Shown piece after piece: positions 17,273-25,841 of a stretch of 64,000 nucleotides of DNA. Every line of letters starts with the position of its first letter. Position 1 is the stretch's first letter. Made by a program: the position numbers and the translations under genes. Origin of the DNA: Nitrospirota bacterium (GTDB taxonomy: Bacteria > Nitrospirota > Thermodesulfovibrionia > Thermodesulfovibrionales > JdFR-88); NCBI GenBank assembly GCA_021825295.1, contig JAKAHV010000008.1, positions 31,821 through 95,820 on the forward strand. The letters run 5' to 3'. The notes under the pieces are model-generated. The model was not told the DNA's origin. It was given only the letters and a program-made list of their open reading frames with translations, and searched no databases.

Positions 17273-18685
17273 ATGAGAAAGATGGTGGTTGCCTTGGCCC
17301 TTGTGGCGGTCGTCCTCGCCGGTGTCGATGCCAGGGGATGGGCATTCCATGACGGCGGCGTCGGCGCATGCGACGGATGCCACACTATGCACAATTCTCA
17401 GGGCAGCCAGCCGGTCCAGCTCAATAACGGGGCTGTCCCTTCCGCCACGGTCGGTCAGGCGGCCAATCAATATCTTCTAAAGGGCACGGACCCAAGTTCC
17501 ACCTGCCTTAACTGCCATGAAGAGACGGGAGACGCTGCCGCCAGCGGCCAGTTCGTAAGCACCGCCCCGGCGGACATGCCTAATGGCTATCCTCCGATAG
17601 AGCTTACCCCTGGAGGGGATTTCGGGTGGCTAAAGAAAAGCTATGCGTGGGTGTACTCGGGCACCCAGTACACGGACCAGGGCCAAACCCACGGGCACAA
17701 TATAATCGCGGCAGACTACAATTACGTGCAGGACACCGTAAACAACACGGCCCCCGGCGGCACATATCCCGCCTCCGCCCTTACCTGCATAAGCTGCCAC
17801 GATCCTCACGGGAAATACAGGCGCAACGCGAACGGAAGCATTACAAAGGGCGGGGCCCCCATAATAGCGTCCGGCTCCTACAATACAAGCCCTACCCCCG
17901 CGACCGGCCAGGCAGTCGGCGTTTACCGGCTCCTGGGAGGCGTGGGTTACCAGCCCGGCTATCTCCAGGGCAGCTACGCCTTTACTTACGCGTCGCCACC
18001 TGCTGTCGCTCCATCGGTTTACAACAGGTCCGAGGCAAGCACTCCGACTCGCGTGGCCTACGGCAGCGACGGCTCCAGCAATGGAATGGGCTTCTGGTGC
18101 AAAAACTGCCATCCGAATATACACACCTATAACGGCCCGCCGGCGCCCTTGAACGTCTATAATCAAACGTACAGTTTCCCGCAAACTCACCCGATTGAAC
18201 AACAGTTGAGCATGGTAACAAGCAGTTACAACGCATATGTGGAATCGGGGGTCTACACGGGCACTCAGAGCACATCCTACTGGTCCATTGTGCCCTATGA
18301 GGAAAACACCACAAATTACGCGACCCTGGCATCCCATGCAAACAATAACGGCAGTTACCTGCAAGGCCCATCGACCAGTGACTACGTCTCCTGCATGACC
18401 TGCCACCGGGCGCACGCCTCAGGTTGGGACTATATGCTTCGCTTCAACTATCTTGGCATAAATGACGGCCTGAACGGATGGACCCAGATCATAGACGACA
18501 ACAGCGCCGGGGCCGTATGGCCGGACCCCGGCCTGGACCCTTACAAGGCCATGGGGCGCACCGTAACGGAAACGACGCAGGCATATTACGGCAGGCCGGC
18601 AAGCACCTATGCGGCCGTCCAGTATGTTTTATGCAATAAATGTCACTATGCCGGCATGGGAGGCGGCGGGGGCAGCGGCCGGTAA
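17273..18685 (+). CDS. Secreted hexaheme c-type cytochrome (second of tandem pair)
   Basis: 470 aa paralogue of the preceding gene: signal peptide, then CDGCH, CLNCH, CISCH, CKNCH, CMTCH and CNKCH in the same order, with shared blocks such as ELTPGGDFGWLKKSYAW, CHDPHGKYRRN, YRLLGGVGYQPG, APSVYNRSE and HRAHASGWDYMLRFN. The ending is a glycine-rich tail (MGGGGGSGR). There is no clear ribosome binding site: TTTACA at about 17241 and TAAAAT near 17265 could form a promoter that would leave almost no leader, so translation may be leaderless or the gene may depend on upstream transcription. Confidence 0.85.
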   Translation: MRKMVVALALVAVVLAGVDARGWAFHDGGVGACDGCHTMHNSQGSQPVQLNNGAVPSATVGQAANQYLLKGTDPSSTCLNCHEETGDAAASGQFVSTAPADMPNGYPPIELTPGGDFGWLKKSYAWVYSGTQYTDQGQTHGHNIIAADYNYVQDTVNNTAPGGTYPASALTCISCHDPHGKYRRNANGSITKGGAPIIASGSYNTSPTPATGQAVGVYRLLGGVGYQPGYLQGSYAFTYASPPAVAPSVYNRSEASTPTRVAYGSDGSSNGMGFWCKNCHPNIHTYNGPPAPLNVYNQTYSFPQTHPIEQQLSMVTSSYNAYVESGVYTGTQSTSYWSIVPYEENTTNYATLASHANNNGSYLQGPSTSDYVSCMTCHRAHASGWDYMLRFNYLGINDGLNGWTQIIDDNSAGAVWPDPGLDPYKAMGRTVTETTQAYYGRPASTYAAVQYVLCNKCHYAGMGGGGGSGR

Positions 18686-18689
18686 CTCC

Positions 18690-19403
18690 TTAGCAAGTCC
18701 AGGTGCGGAGCAGATTTAGGTCCAGGTTTTTCCTTGCGGCCTTTTCAAGGGCCGAAGCGCCCAGGCCGGCCAGACTCGGAAAGATTCCGATTAGCGGCAC
18801 GCCTGCCAGTTCTCTTATCGCTTGCGGGTTCGTGCGCCATGAGGGGTCCATATCTTCGCCAGCAGCGCCGCAGCGATTTATTACCACCCCGGCCACCTTT
18901 GCGCCAGCGCCCAGCGCGCACCGCACCGTCAGAAGCGTGTGGTTTATCGTCCCCAGGCCCGCTCTTGCGACAACAATGACCGGAAGCCCCAGATCGCCTA
19001 TCAGATCGAGAACGAAATAATCCCTCCTGATTGGCACAAGCAGGCCCCCTACCCCCTCGACAACGGCCGCATCGTATTTTTCCGACAACCCTTTAAATGT
19101 CCTTTTTATCCTCTCCGGTTCGATGCGGACCCCCTCTATCCCGGCCGCAACCATCGGGGCAAGCGGGGCCTCCAGGGCGTAGGGGGTCACCATGGAGATG
19201 TCTTCATCCATCCCCGCCATTGTCCTCAGAAAAGTCCCGTCCCCGGGGACCAGGGTATCGCCATCTCTTCGGCAGCCGGACTCAACCGGCTTCATCGCAA
19301 AAACGGAGAGCCCGGCGCTCTTCAAAAGACGCACGAGCGCGGCCGAGACGACCGTCTTTCCTACGCCCGTATCGGTCCCCGTCACAAAAAAACCCTTTGG
19401 CAT
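18690..19403 (-). CDS. bioD: Dethiobiotin synthetase
   Basis: ATP-dependent ureido-ring closure in biotin synthesis. MPKGFFVTGTDTGVGKTVVSAALVRLL carries the P-loop, followed by MKPVESGCR, the VEGVGGLLVPIRRDY switch region and ARAGLGTINHTLLTVRCA. 237 aa. It converges with the cytochrome gene (4-base gap). No other bio gene is in the window. Confidence 0.95.
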   Translation of the reverse strand: MPKGFFVTGTDTGVGKTVVSAALVRLLKSAGLSVFAMKPVESGCRRDGDTLVPGDGTFLRTMAGMDEDISMVTPYALEAPLAPMVAAGIEGVRIEPERIKRTFKGLSEKYDAAVVEGVGGLLVPIRRDYFVLDLIGDLGLPVIVVARAGLGTINHTLLTVRCALGAGAKVAGVVINRCGAAGEDMDPSWRTNPQAIRELAGVPLIGIFPSLAGLGASALEKAARKNLDLNLLRTWTC

Positions 19404-19862
19404 GTCTTAGATTAACACACCCTCCTTTTAATCCCGTCCCTCTTCTTTCCCCAACCCCGCCTTAAAATCGGTAATGCATCAGATTTCGCCAGTCAATGGC
19501 GCCTCCAAACAAACCTGGCATGTGCGAATCGCGCGTGAGGCAGAAGGTGGATAGGGGCAGCCCGGAGATGGACGTCCGGGCAGGCATGAGCGAAGTGTGG
19601 TTGGCGGTGAGCGAGACGCGCCCTGGGGGCCCACGCGGGATGAAGTGTGCGGCCCACATTGGCGCGGGCAGCGAATCGCCGGCCGCGCTTCGCTTATCTC
19701 CCCATACGTTGGCTCCTCACGCTTACATACGCCGGCTTGGAAATGCCAGACGATAGCGTCCGGAGTGAACCCGCAAAGAGAAGGTTGAGAGGGGGGTTTA
19801 ACAGCAGGGGTTTGGGGGAGTATCCCCCAAAGAGATAAAAAAGAGCGGGTGGGCGGGTTCCA
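19404..19862. other. Intergenic stretch with one perfect hairpin
   Basis: About 460 bases between bioD and the SDR gene without a convincing gene. A 9-bp perfect stem TTTGGGGGA/TCCCCCAAA with a three-base loop lies at 19811-19831. It has no T-run on the plus strand; on the minus strand the T-rich run precedes it. It may be a repetitive palindrome rather than a terminator. The rest is GC-rich and I recognise nothing in it. Confidence 0.5.
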
Positions 19863-20579
19863 TTATATCCTGCTCTCAACCGAAAAGACCTGTCCGGTCA
19901 CGCATTTCATTTCAAGGAGTCCGGCGATGAAAGAAGCTGCCTCCCCGGGGTCTGACAGCCTGCCAATGAGGCTCTCTTTTTCCGCCTCCCGCATGGCGGC
20001 CGCCGCGGCCGCGCCCATCCGGGTGGGCATATAGCCCGGCAGCACGGCGTTTACGCGGATATTGTGCGCTCCAAGCTCCGCCGCCGCCCCGATGGTAAGC
20101 CCAATAAGCGCGGCCTTCGATGCGCTGTAAGCCGCCTGGCCCCGCTTGCCCTTCAGGCCGGAGTACGAGGAGATGTTTATGATATGCCCCCCGCCGCCCT
20201 CAGCCATCAGCGGCGCGAAGGCCCGGATCGCATTGAAGGCACCGGTGAGGTTCACCCTTATGACTTCGTCCCACTTCGCGGGCGAATGCCTTACGAGCAG
20301 GGCGTCCCTGGTGATCGCGGCGCAGTTTATGAGGGCATCGAGCCTGCCCCATCGCCTCCGGAGGGCTTCCGCCATGGAATTGACCTCCTCATACACACCC
20401 ACGTCCGCCTGAAGCGCGATGGCCGATGCCCCCATCGCCTCAGTAAGTCTTTCCGCCCCGGCCCGGTCATTATGGAAATTTACGGCGACCCTGTAGCCCG
20501 CCCTGACGAGAGTCACGGCCATGGCGCTCCCAAGCCCGCCCGTGCCGCCCGTGATGAGTACGGTTTGAATCCAGGCCAT
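19863..20579 (-). CDS. Short-chain dehydrogenase/reductase (FabG-like)
   Basis: NAD(P)-dependent oxidoreductase of the SDR family. From the ATG at 20579 the product is 238 aa, starting MAWIQTVLITGGTGGLGSAMA (TGxxxGxG cofactor loop), with LINCAAITRD (NAG-type motif), NISSYSGLKGKRGQAAYSASKAAL (Ser, Tyr, Lys catalytic set) and VNAVLPGYMPTRM. The longer frame from 20708 adds sequence unlike the family. It resembles 3-oxoacyl-ACP reductases, but with no fatty acid or PHA genes nearby the substrate is open. Confidence 0.85.
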   Translation of the reverse strand: MAWIQTVLITGGTGGLGSAMAVTLVRAGYRVAVNFHNDRAGAERLTEAMGASAIALQADVGVYEEVNSMAEALRRRWGRLDALINCAAITRDALLVRHSPAKWDEVIRVNLTGAFNAIRAFAPLMAEGGGGHIINISSYSGLKGKRGQAAYSASKAALIGLTIGAAAELGAHNIRVNAVLPGYMPTRMGAAAAAAMREAEKESLIGRLSDPGEAASFIAGLLEMKCVTGQVFSVESRI

Positions 20580-20830
20580 AAGGGGAATATAACAGATTGA
20601 AGGCCACCCGCGCCAGGGACCTGGGCCCGCAATGGGACTCGGATTTGTGGGGCAAGGCGGGGCATCCGTCCCGCCTTTGGCGGGATTCCGGACGCGCCAT
20701 TTACACAAATCTGATTTATAATGTTTCCGGGGCCAGGGGAATCATAGGTAGCGGCATGTTGAGGCGCAGGAATTTAGGTATCGGTGCGGTTTCAGGGTTG
20801 GCTTGCGACGCAGATTGAAGGAGAACAAGG

Positions 20831-22057
20831 ATGGGAAAACCTGGAAAAGCCGGCCGTCCCGCATGTAATTTTCAAAGGCGTCAGATAAAAAAGGGGAAAC
20901 CTGTCCTCTCCTTCAACCTCGGTTCCTCCTCGCTGAAATTTGCCCTGTTTCTGATGGGCGAAAAAGAGAAACTGCTGGCCCGTGGAGAAGTGGAGCGGAT
21001 AGGGGCCCCGGGCGGCCGGTTCCGGATGAGCGACGCGGAAAACCGGGTCCTCGAAGATGCGCAGGGCGACTTCCCGGAGCATCTGATTGCGGTCAAAGCG
21101 GTCTTTTCCGCCCTGGAAAAACTGGATCTTCCGAGGCCCCGGGCCGTGGGGCATCGCGTCGTCCACGGCGGCGCGGAACACTCGCATCCGGCAATAATAG
21201 ACAGGGGCCTCCTGGTCGAACTGAAAAAGTTGATACCCTTTGCCCCCCTTCATCTGCCGTATGAGATCAGGTGCATGGAGGCGGTAGCCGGTCATTTCCC
21301 GGAAATCCCCCAGGTCGCCTGTTTCGATACCGCGTTCCACCGGCGGATGCCGGAGATCGCCCAGCGGTTCCCCCTCCCTGGCGACCTCTGGGACGATGGC
21401 GTGAGGCGCTACGGTTTTCACGGCCTCTCGTATGAATATATCCTGAGCGTTCTGGGGGCGAGAGCCCGCGGGCGCGTCATCATGGCGCATCTGGGAAACG
21501 GGGCAAGCATGGCCGCGGTCAAAAACGGACGGCCCATGGACACCACCATGGGATTTTCACCAACCGGGGGTTTCATGATGGGCACCCGGAGCGGCGACCT
21601 GGACCCCGGCATCCTGATTTATCTGATGGCTGAAAAAGGCTATGATGCCGGCAGGATAGAACACCTGGTAAACCACCAGGCCGGGCTGCTCGGGGTCTCC
21701 GGCATCAGCGCCGATATGAAAACGCTCCTGGACAGCAGAAGGGATGACCCCCGGGCCGCCCTGGCCGTTGACATGTTCTGCTATCATCTGCGCAGGCAGG
21801 CAGGGGCCCTGGCTGCCGTTCTAGGCGGAATAGACACATTCGTATTCACTGGCGGCATCGGGGAGAGGGCCGCTGCGGTCCGAAGGGATGTCTGCCGCGG
21901 CCTTGATCACCTTGGCATTTATATCGATTCTCACAGCAACAAAATCCACGCCCCCGTCATTTCGAGGCCGGCCGGCCCGTGCACTGTAATGGTAATACCC
22001 GCCAATGAGGACCTGATGATCGCGCGCCATACGTTCAGACTGCTGAGCGGGGAATAG
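20831..22057 (+). CDS. ackA: Acetate kinase
   Basis: Interconverts acetyl phosphate + ADP with acetate + ATP. Signatures: LSFNLGSSSLKFALF, GHRVVHGGAEHSHP, ACFDTAFHRRMP, RYGFHGLSYEYI, AHLGNGASMAAV, DTTMGFSPTGGFMMGTRSGDLDPG and FTGGIGERAAAVRRDVC. 408 aa with an N-terminal extension of about 25 basic residues before the core. A ribosome binding site GAAGGAGAACAAGG precedes the ATG. No phosphotransacetylase neighbour is visible. A TATAAT box lies about 100 bases upstream (around 20718), without a good -35. Confidence 0.93.
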   Translation: MGKPGKAGRPACNFQRRQIKKGKPVLSFNLGSSSLKFALFLMGEKEKLLARGEVERIGAPGGRFRMSDAENRVLEDAQGDFPEHLIAVKAVFSALEKLDLPRPRAVGHRVVHGGAEHSHPAIIDRGLLVELKKLIPFAPLHLPYEIRCMEAVAGHFPEIPQVACFDTAFHRRMPEIAQRFPLPGDLWDDGVRRYGFHGLSYEYILSVLGARARGRVIMAHLGNGASMAAVKNGRPMDTTMGFSPTGGFMMGTRSGDLDPGILIYLMAEKGYDAGRIEHLVNHQAGLLGVSGISADMKTLLDSRRDDPRAALAVDMFCYHLRRQAGALAAVLGGIDTFVFTGGIGERAAAVRRDVCRGLDHLGIYIDSHSNKIHAPVISRPAGPCTVMVIPANEDLMIARHTFRLLSGE

Positions 22058-22131
22058 CTGCGGAGAGATACATGTTTTTGTTCCAATTCCGGAAGCATTT
22101 TTCCATCCGGCTCAGGACAGCGGCGTTAATT

Positions 22132-22155
22132 GTGTTTTCAGTCACTGAAAAACAC
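22132..22155. repeat. Palindrome downstream of ackA
   Basis: GTGTTTTCAGT and ACTGAAAAACAC form an almost perfect inverted repeat at 22132-22155 with a single bulged base. It lies 75 bases after ackA and about 165 before the M23 gene. It could be a terminator stem (no T-run follows) or an operator; nothing else is recognisable in this gap. Confidence 0.4.
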
Positions 22156-22318
22156 GGCATAACATGGCATGTTACTTCCCGGAAAAACGAAACCGCGGCC
22201 ACCAGGGATATGCTTGTTTCAAAAATAAGATTTTTTTAAAAAAAGGACTCTTCAGATTCCAGTGGGTAAATTGCCAAAAAAAATTTCCGGCGGGGATTTT
22301 TTTGGGGGAGGAGGTCCG

Positions 22319-23191
22319 TTGCGGGGCATCAGGCTGCTCATTAAAAGGCTGTTTAAGCCCATAACGATCATGATAATACCCCATGACCGATCAGGCCCGT
22401 TCAGTTTTAAACTTCCTTCCATAGGCCTGATAATGGCCGCCGCGCTTGCCCTCGGAACGGTCGCGTATGCGGTCAGGGTTTCCATTAATGCCGCCAGGTA
22501 CGATCAGATGAAAAAGAGACTGGATTACTATACCGGAGAATTCCTCGAATTAAACGATACGATTGTGGCGCTGAGGAAAACACAGGAGGAGTTCGACAGG
22601 CTCTTCGGGCTCAAGACCAGGCGGGCCGTGCTGGAAAAATACAAGCCGGCCAGTGAGGGGTCCATCGATTTCGAGGACATTAAAAGAAAGCTGAACGATT
22701 CGATGAAGATGGTTGCGGGAATCAGGAAATACCTGTCCAAGGAGAAAAGCCTCTATGATGCCCTCCCGGATGGTTGGCCGGTCGGAGGTGAAATAACCTC
22801 CCCTTTCGGGGAAAGGACAAATCCCATAACGGGACAGCCGGAGTTCCATGGGGGGATGGATATCGCCTGCAATACCGGCACCCCCGTGCGCGCCACAGCG
22901 GACGGGATAGTGAGTTTCGCCGGCTGGGGACACGGCAGCGGCAACCTGGTGGCCATAGAGCATGGCCACGGGTATGCCACCTTTTATGCGCACAACAGCA
23001 GGATCGTAGTCCGGGTGGGGCAGGTCGTAAAACGCGGGCAGATCATATCCTACAGCGGCTCGACCGGTTATTCCACCGGCCCGCACGTCCACTACGAAAT
23101 CTGGAAAGACGGCAAGCGGATCAACCCCCAACCCTATTTGCTGGGAAAAGTCTTCTTTCAAGGAGGATCACAAAATGTTTTCAAAAAGTGA
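22319..23191 (+). CDS. M23-family peptidase, membrane-anchored
   Basis: Peptidoglycan endopeptidase or its inactive regulator, anchored by one N-terminal membrane helix (LIMAAALALGTVAYAV) followed by a coiled-coil-like segment (about 65-150) and the M23/LytM domain. The domain has GEITSPFGERTNPITGQPEFHGGMDIAC (zinc His and Asp), YATFYAHNSR and TGYSTGPHVHYEIW (HxH), so the zinc site appears complete. The frame opens at a GTG at 22262, but a strong GGGGGAGGAGG site at about 22304-22314 fits a TTG start at 22319 (about 290 aa). It overlaps the bactofilin gene by 17 bases, a common pairing in cell-shape control. Confidence 0.87.
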   Translation: MRGIRLLIKRLFKPITIMIIPHDRSGPFSFKLPSIGLIMAAALALGTVAYAVRVSINAARYDQMKKRLDYYTGEFLELNDTIVALRKTQEEFDRLFGLKTRRAVLEKYKPASEGSIDFEDIKRKLNDSMKMVAGIRKYLSKEKSLYDALPDGWPVGGEITSPFGERTNPITGQPEFHGGMDIACNTGTPVRATADGIVSFAGWGHGSGNLVAIEHGHGYATFYAHNSRIVVRVGQVVKRGQIISYSGSTGYSTGPHVHYEIWKDGKRINPQPYLLGKVFFQGGSQNVFKK

Positions 23192-23543
23192 ACGGAAAGT
23201 CGATGCTCTTATCGGCCCAAGCAGCGTTTTCAAAGGCAATGCGCAGGTAAAGGGCACTTTGCGCGTAGACGGCGTCCTTGAGGGCGACATCGAGACCGAC
23301 TGGCTCGTCCTGGGCGAAAAGGGGCTGATAAAAGGCAATGTATCCGCAAAATCGGCGCTCATCGGCGGCAGGGTGGATGGAAACATCCGGGCCTCGGAGA
23401 ACCTGGAGATAGAGCGGAAAGGCCAGGTGTCCGGAGATATTCATACGGCAAAACTTTCGGTTCACGAGGGCGGATGCATAAACGGCAGGACGAATATGCA
23501 TAAGGTGGAAGCCAGTGTCGTCGAGCTGAAGCAGGCCAACTAG
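23175..23543 (+). CDS. Bactofilin
   Basis: Polymer-forming cytoskeletal protein (DUF583), 122 aa. The beta-helical repeat is seen as KGTLRVDGVLEGDIETDWLVLGEKGLIKGNVSAKSALIGGRVDGNIRA in short hexapeptide-like turns. The N-terminus MFSKSERKVDALIGPSSVFKGN is typical. It is preceded by AAGGAGG and overlaps the M23 peptidase gene; in other bacteria bactofilins position M23 hydrolases to control cell curvature or size. Confidence 0.92.
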   Translation: MFSKSERKVDALIGPSSVFKGNAQVKGTLRVDGVLEGDIETDWLVLGEKGLIKGNVSAKSALIGGRVDGNIRASENLEIERKGQVSGDIHTAKLSVHEGGCINGRTNMHKVEASVVELKQAN

Positions 23544-23719
23544 AACCTATCTCAAAATCGCTTCCGGCTGCAAGAGGCCGAAATCACGGCATACGGCGTC
23601 GTACAGGGAAAATCGTCCTCAACGCAGCGCTGCTGCGCCTCCGGGCGATTTCCCCTTTCCTCCTTGCCTGCAGCGATTTCTTCTCTCTTTCGCTTCAGAA
23701 TCAATTTTGAGATAGGTTC
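23543..23719. mobile_element. 177-bp miniature element with 16-bp terminal inverted repeats
   Basis: The ends are exact complements: GAACCTATCTCAAAAT at 23543-23558 and ATTTTGAGATAGGTTC at 23704-23719. There is no transposase inside. The interior is GC-rich and partly palindromic. The left end begins inside the bactofilin stop codon (TAG at 23541-23543). The same end sequence occurs alone at 32858-32874, which supports a mobile or dispersed repeat (MITE-like) family. A large bidirectional terminator is a possible alternative. Confidence 0.6.
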
Positions 23720-23729
23720 CAGAGATCAC

Positions 23730-23888
23730 TCAAAAAACCAGTCTTATGATTTTCGCCACGATTTCTTCAATGGGAAAGGATATAAGGACAAGAGGAAGCA
23801 TCGGAACGACCGCCCCCGCGAGAAGGGGCACAAAGGTTTCCAGATTCAGAGGAATGAGCCGCAGAGGTTTCCCGTTTTTATTTTTACC
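23730..23888 (-). pseudogene. Remnant: C-terminal end of a membrane protein
   Basis: On the minus strand a 52-codon open stretch between an upstream TAG (23891-23889) and TGA (23732-23730) encodes LNLETFVPLLAGAVVPMLPL, then VLISFPIEEIVAKIIRLVF. This is a strongly amphipathic ending typical of a multi-span membrane protein C-terminus. There is no start codon at its beginning and no hydrophobic partner upstream, so it looks like the tail of a gene whose front was deleted, possibly when the adjacent 177-bp element inserted. The family is not identifiable. Confidence 0.4.
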
Positions 23889-23889
23889 C

Positions 23890-24212
23890 TAGCATATGCC
23901 TGACTCCTGTCAACTTGACGTATGCTGAATTCATGCAGGCGACACCGGCCCGTGCCTTTGATAATACGAGGGTGGTCCCGGGCCTGATTCCCTGGCAGAG
24001 GGACTGGGCGCCAGGCCGCAGGAATATCAATTCACAACTGGGGGAAATGCCCCATTTTGCGCCAAATAAAACATTCCCAAAAACTAATACAACCAAAAAA
24101 TCTTTAAATTTAAATAAGTTACTATCGGGCGCATAATTTGCTAATAAATATATTTAAAAAATATTTTTTTATTTTTTTGTAAATATCCCAGAGTTGCGGA
24201 GGGAAACATACC
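23890..24212. other. Intergenic stretch, AT-rich towards the right
   Basis: About 320 bases without a supportable gene. The left half is ordinary GC content; 24060-24180 is very AT-rich with runs of A and T, likely the promoter region of the small cysteine-rich gene and the SufR-like regulator. I cannot single out one promoter among several possible hexamers. Confidence 0.4.
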
Positions 24213-24479
24213 GTGAAAAATGGAAGGCATTATAAATGCCCTTTGACGCTTGAATCATGCATCGATTGCCGTGAGAGAAAAATTCTCAACCGCAAGGAGA
24301 TATGCTTTTTCACTCTGGAGCCATGCTACTTTGGCGCAATAGACAGCCATCTGCGCACCGGGGGGCTTTCCGGCAACCAGGGCCCCGGTTGCGCGACGAT
24401 TCCCAAATCCGCAGGAACATTTCAAACCTTTAAAGCCGGCAATCCGGTTTTAATGTCCGGGGCGCACCATGCGCATTGA
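24213..24479 (+). CDS. Small cysteine-rich hypothetical protein
   Basis: 88 aa from a GTG start preceded by a good GCGGAGGG site. Six cysteines are arranged in the first two thirds: C9, C16 and C19 in YKCPLTLESCIDCRERK, then C31 and C38, and C60. This could bind a metal or an iron-sulfur cluster. It overlaps the SufR-like gene by 11 bases, so the two are probably cotranscribed and coupled. I do not recognise the family. Confidence 0.5.
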   Translation: MKNGRHYKCPLTLESCIDCRERKILNRKEICFFTLEPCYFGAIDSHLRTGGLSGNQGPGCATIPKSAGTFQTFKAGNPVLMSGAHHAH

Positions 24480-25092
24480 TGTGGGCCGGACAAAAAACGA
24501 GATAATGATGCTGCTGAAAAAAACCGGCGGCCTTACGACCGAAGAGTTGAGCGGCCAGATAGGCATCACTCCTATGGGCATCAGGCAGCATCTGCTCGCC
24601 CTGGAAAGAAAAAACCTGATAAGCCATGAAATGAAAAAACAGGGCATCGGAAGGCCGACTTTCATTTACAGGCTTACGGATACCGCGGACGATATCTTCC
24701 CCAAGGATTACTCCGGATTTGCACTTAATCTGCTTTCAGACCTGGAGGCAATGGACGGCCGTGAAAAGATAGACGCCCTTTTCAAAAGGCGCAAAGAAAA
24801 GCTCCTCAGGGAAAGGGGACAGCTCCTTGCGAGGTATGACTTCAACGGCAAGGTCAGGGCGCTTTCAAATTTGTTTGAAGAGGACGGATATTTTGTCGAG
24901 CTTGCCAATGGGAGGCAGAACTATATTCTGAATCTGTATAACTGCCTGTTTTTAAAAATTTCAAACCGCTACAGGACGGCCTGCAATTACGAAATAGAGC
25001 TTGTTGCCGAACTCCTTGGCAGGCAGGTCACACTGGAAAAGACGGCATCGGCCGGCGACACTTTCTGCTCCGTCAGAATCCCCAAGAGATAA
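24469..25092 (+). CDS. SufR-like winged-helix iron-sulfur regulator
   Basis: 207 aa transcription factor. An N-terminal winged helix (about 1-70: NEIMMLLKKTGGLTTEELSGQIGITPMGIRQHLLALERKNLI) is followed by the DxxKxG-like GIGRPTFIYRLTD region typical of SufR/ArsR relatives. The C-terminal part carries three spaced cysteines (LYNCLF, RTACNYE, TFCSVR), as in the cluster-binding domain of SufR. SufR represses suf genes when loaded with a cluster, but no suf or isc gene is in the window. Regulation of its own operon with the cysteine-rich small protein is the simplest guess. Confidence 0.7.
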   Translation: MRIDVGRTKNEIMMLLKKTGGLTTEELSGQIGITPMGIRQHLLALERKNLISHEMKKQGIGRPTFIYRLTDTADDIFPKDYSGFALNLLSDLEAMDGREKIDALFKRRKEKLLRERGQLLARYDFNGKVRALSNLFEEDGYFVELANGRQNYILNLYNCLFLKISNRYRTACNYEIELVAELLGRQVTLEKTASAGDTFCSVRIPKR

Positions 25093-25189
25093 ACCGTTTG
25101 CCGGCAGATTACCCGCCCCGTACTCTCAGGAAATCCCGGTGGCCAGCCTGCGGGAATTCCTGAATATCCTGCCTGAGTGAGGGCGCGGA

Positions 25190-25747
25190 TCACCTGATTT
25201 TTATGAGGGGGTATCTTTCCTTCATCCGCCTCGTGATGAGGCCGATGCCGGCCACATTTCCGGCGGTCTCCAGGACGATCATCTTCTCAAACCCCTCGAT
25301 GTCCACTACGGCCTTTTCCCCCTCTTTTCCGAGGGATTCCATGATGAAACCGTCCAGTTTCTTTTCCGTATCCTGGCTCGAAATCTCGCCTTTATGCCCT
25401 CTTCTTACGACGCGGACAAAGAATCTGCAATCTGCCAGTTGATCAACATAACGGGAAACCGCTTCCTCCGCCTTTTCCGCAAAATCCGTGACATCAAATT
25501 GAAAGTTCCCCTCTATGGGTACGACTTGTCCAAGCGGCCGCAGCTTCCCCGGACTTTTCAGTCTCATGTCTTCCAGCGCATCCAGAAAGCCGCGCACATC
25601 CCCAACATGCCCCAGGACAACATCGCGATACCCGGAATGCCTGAATTCGCCCAATTTTTTCAGAAGCCACAATAAATAGCGCTCCTGTCTCCTCTGCGCC
25701 GTTGCCAGGATGTTCCATTCCCTGGCGCAACCGCCGGCCTTTCCCAT
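25190..25747 (-). CDS. THUMP-domain protein
   Basis: 185 aa. The C-terminal half has the THUMP fold pattern: CRFFVRVVRRGHKGEISSQDTEKKL, then AVVDIEGFEKMIVLETAGNVAGIGLITR. THUMP domains bind tRNA, but no catalytic (methyltransferase, deaminase or ThiI) domain follows, so it may be a tRNA-binding accessory subunit like the Tan1 type. The N-terminal residues 1-60 are basic and of unknown fold. It stands alone, convergent with the SufR-like gene. Confidence 0.65.
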   Translation of the reverse strand: MGKAGGCAREWNILATAQRRQERYLLWLLKKLGEFRHSGYRDVVLGHVGDVRGFLDALEDMRLKSPGKLRPLGQVVPIEGNFQFDVTDFAEKAEEAVSRYVDQLADCRFFVRVVRRGHKGEISSQDTEKKLDGFIMESLGKEGEKAVVDIEGFEKMIVLETAGNVAGIGLITRRMKERYPLIKIR

Positions 25748-25767
25748 AATGGAATCATATCAGCATT

Positions 25768-25829
25768 GGAGGATATCCGCCCGGTTCTTGAGGGAGGGAG
25801 CAAGCGGACGGACCACGGCGCGCCGCATC
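25768..25829. repeat. Dispersed ~60-bp repeat, copy 1
   Basis: The sequence starting GGAGGATATCCGCCCGGTTC and ending near GGCGCGCCGCATC recurs, with a handful of mismatches, in opposite orientation at 34752-34811. Both copies are intergenic and contain the GCAAGCGGACGGA core. Function unknown; a REP-like element or a structured RNA are possible. Confidence 0.55.
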
Positions 25830-25841
25830 TAAAGAAACGGC

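Noticed and set aside
23664..23903. 79-aa plus-strand frame
   Set aside because: It overlaps the inverted-repeat element and the minus-strand membrane-protein remnant, has no ribosome binding site and an unusual composition.
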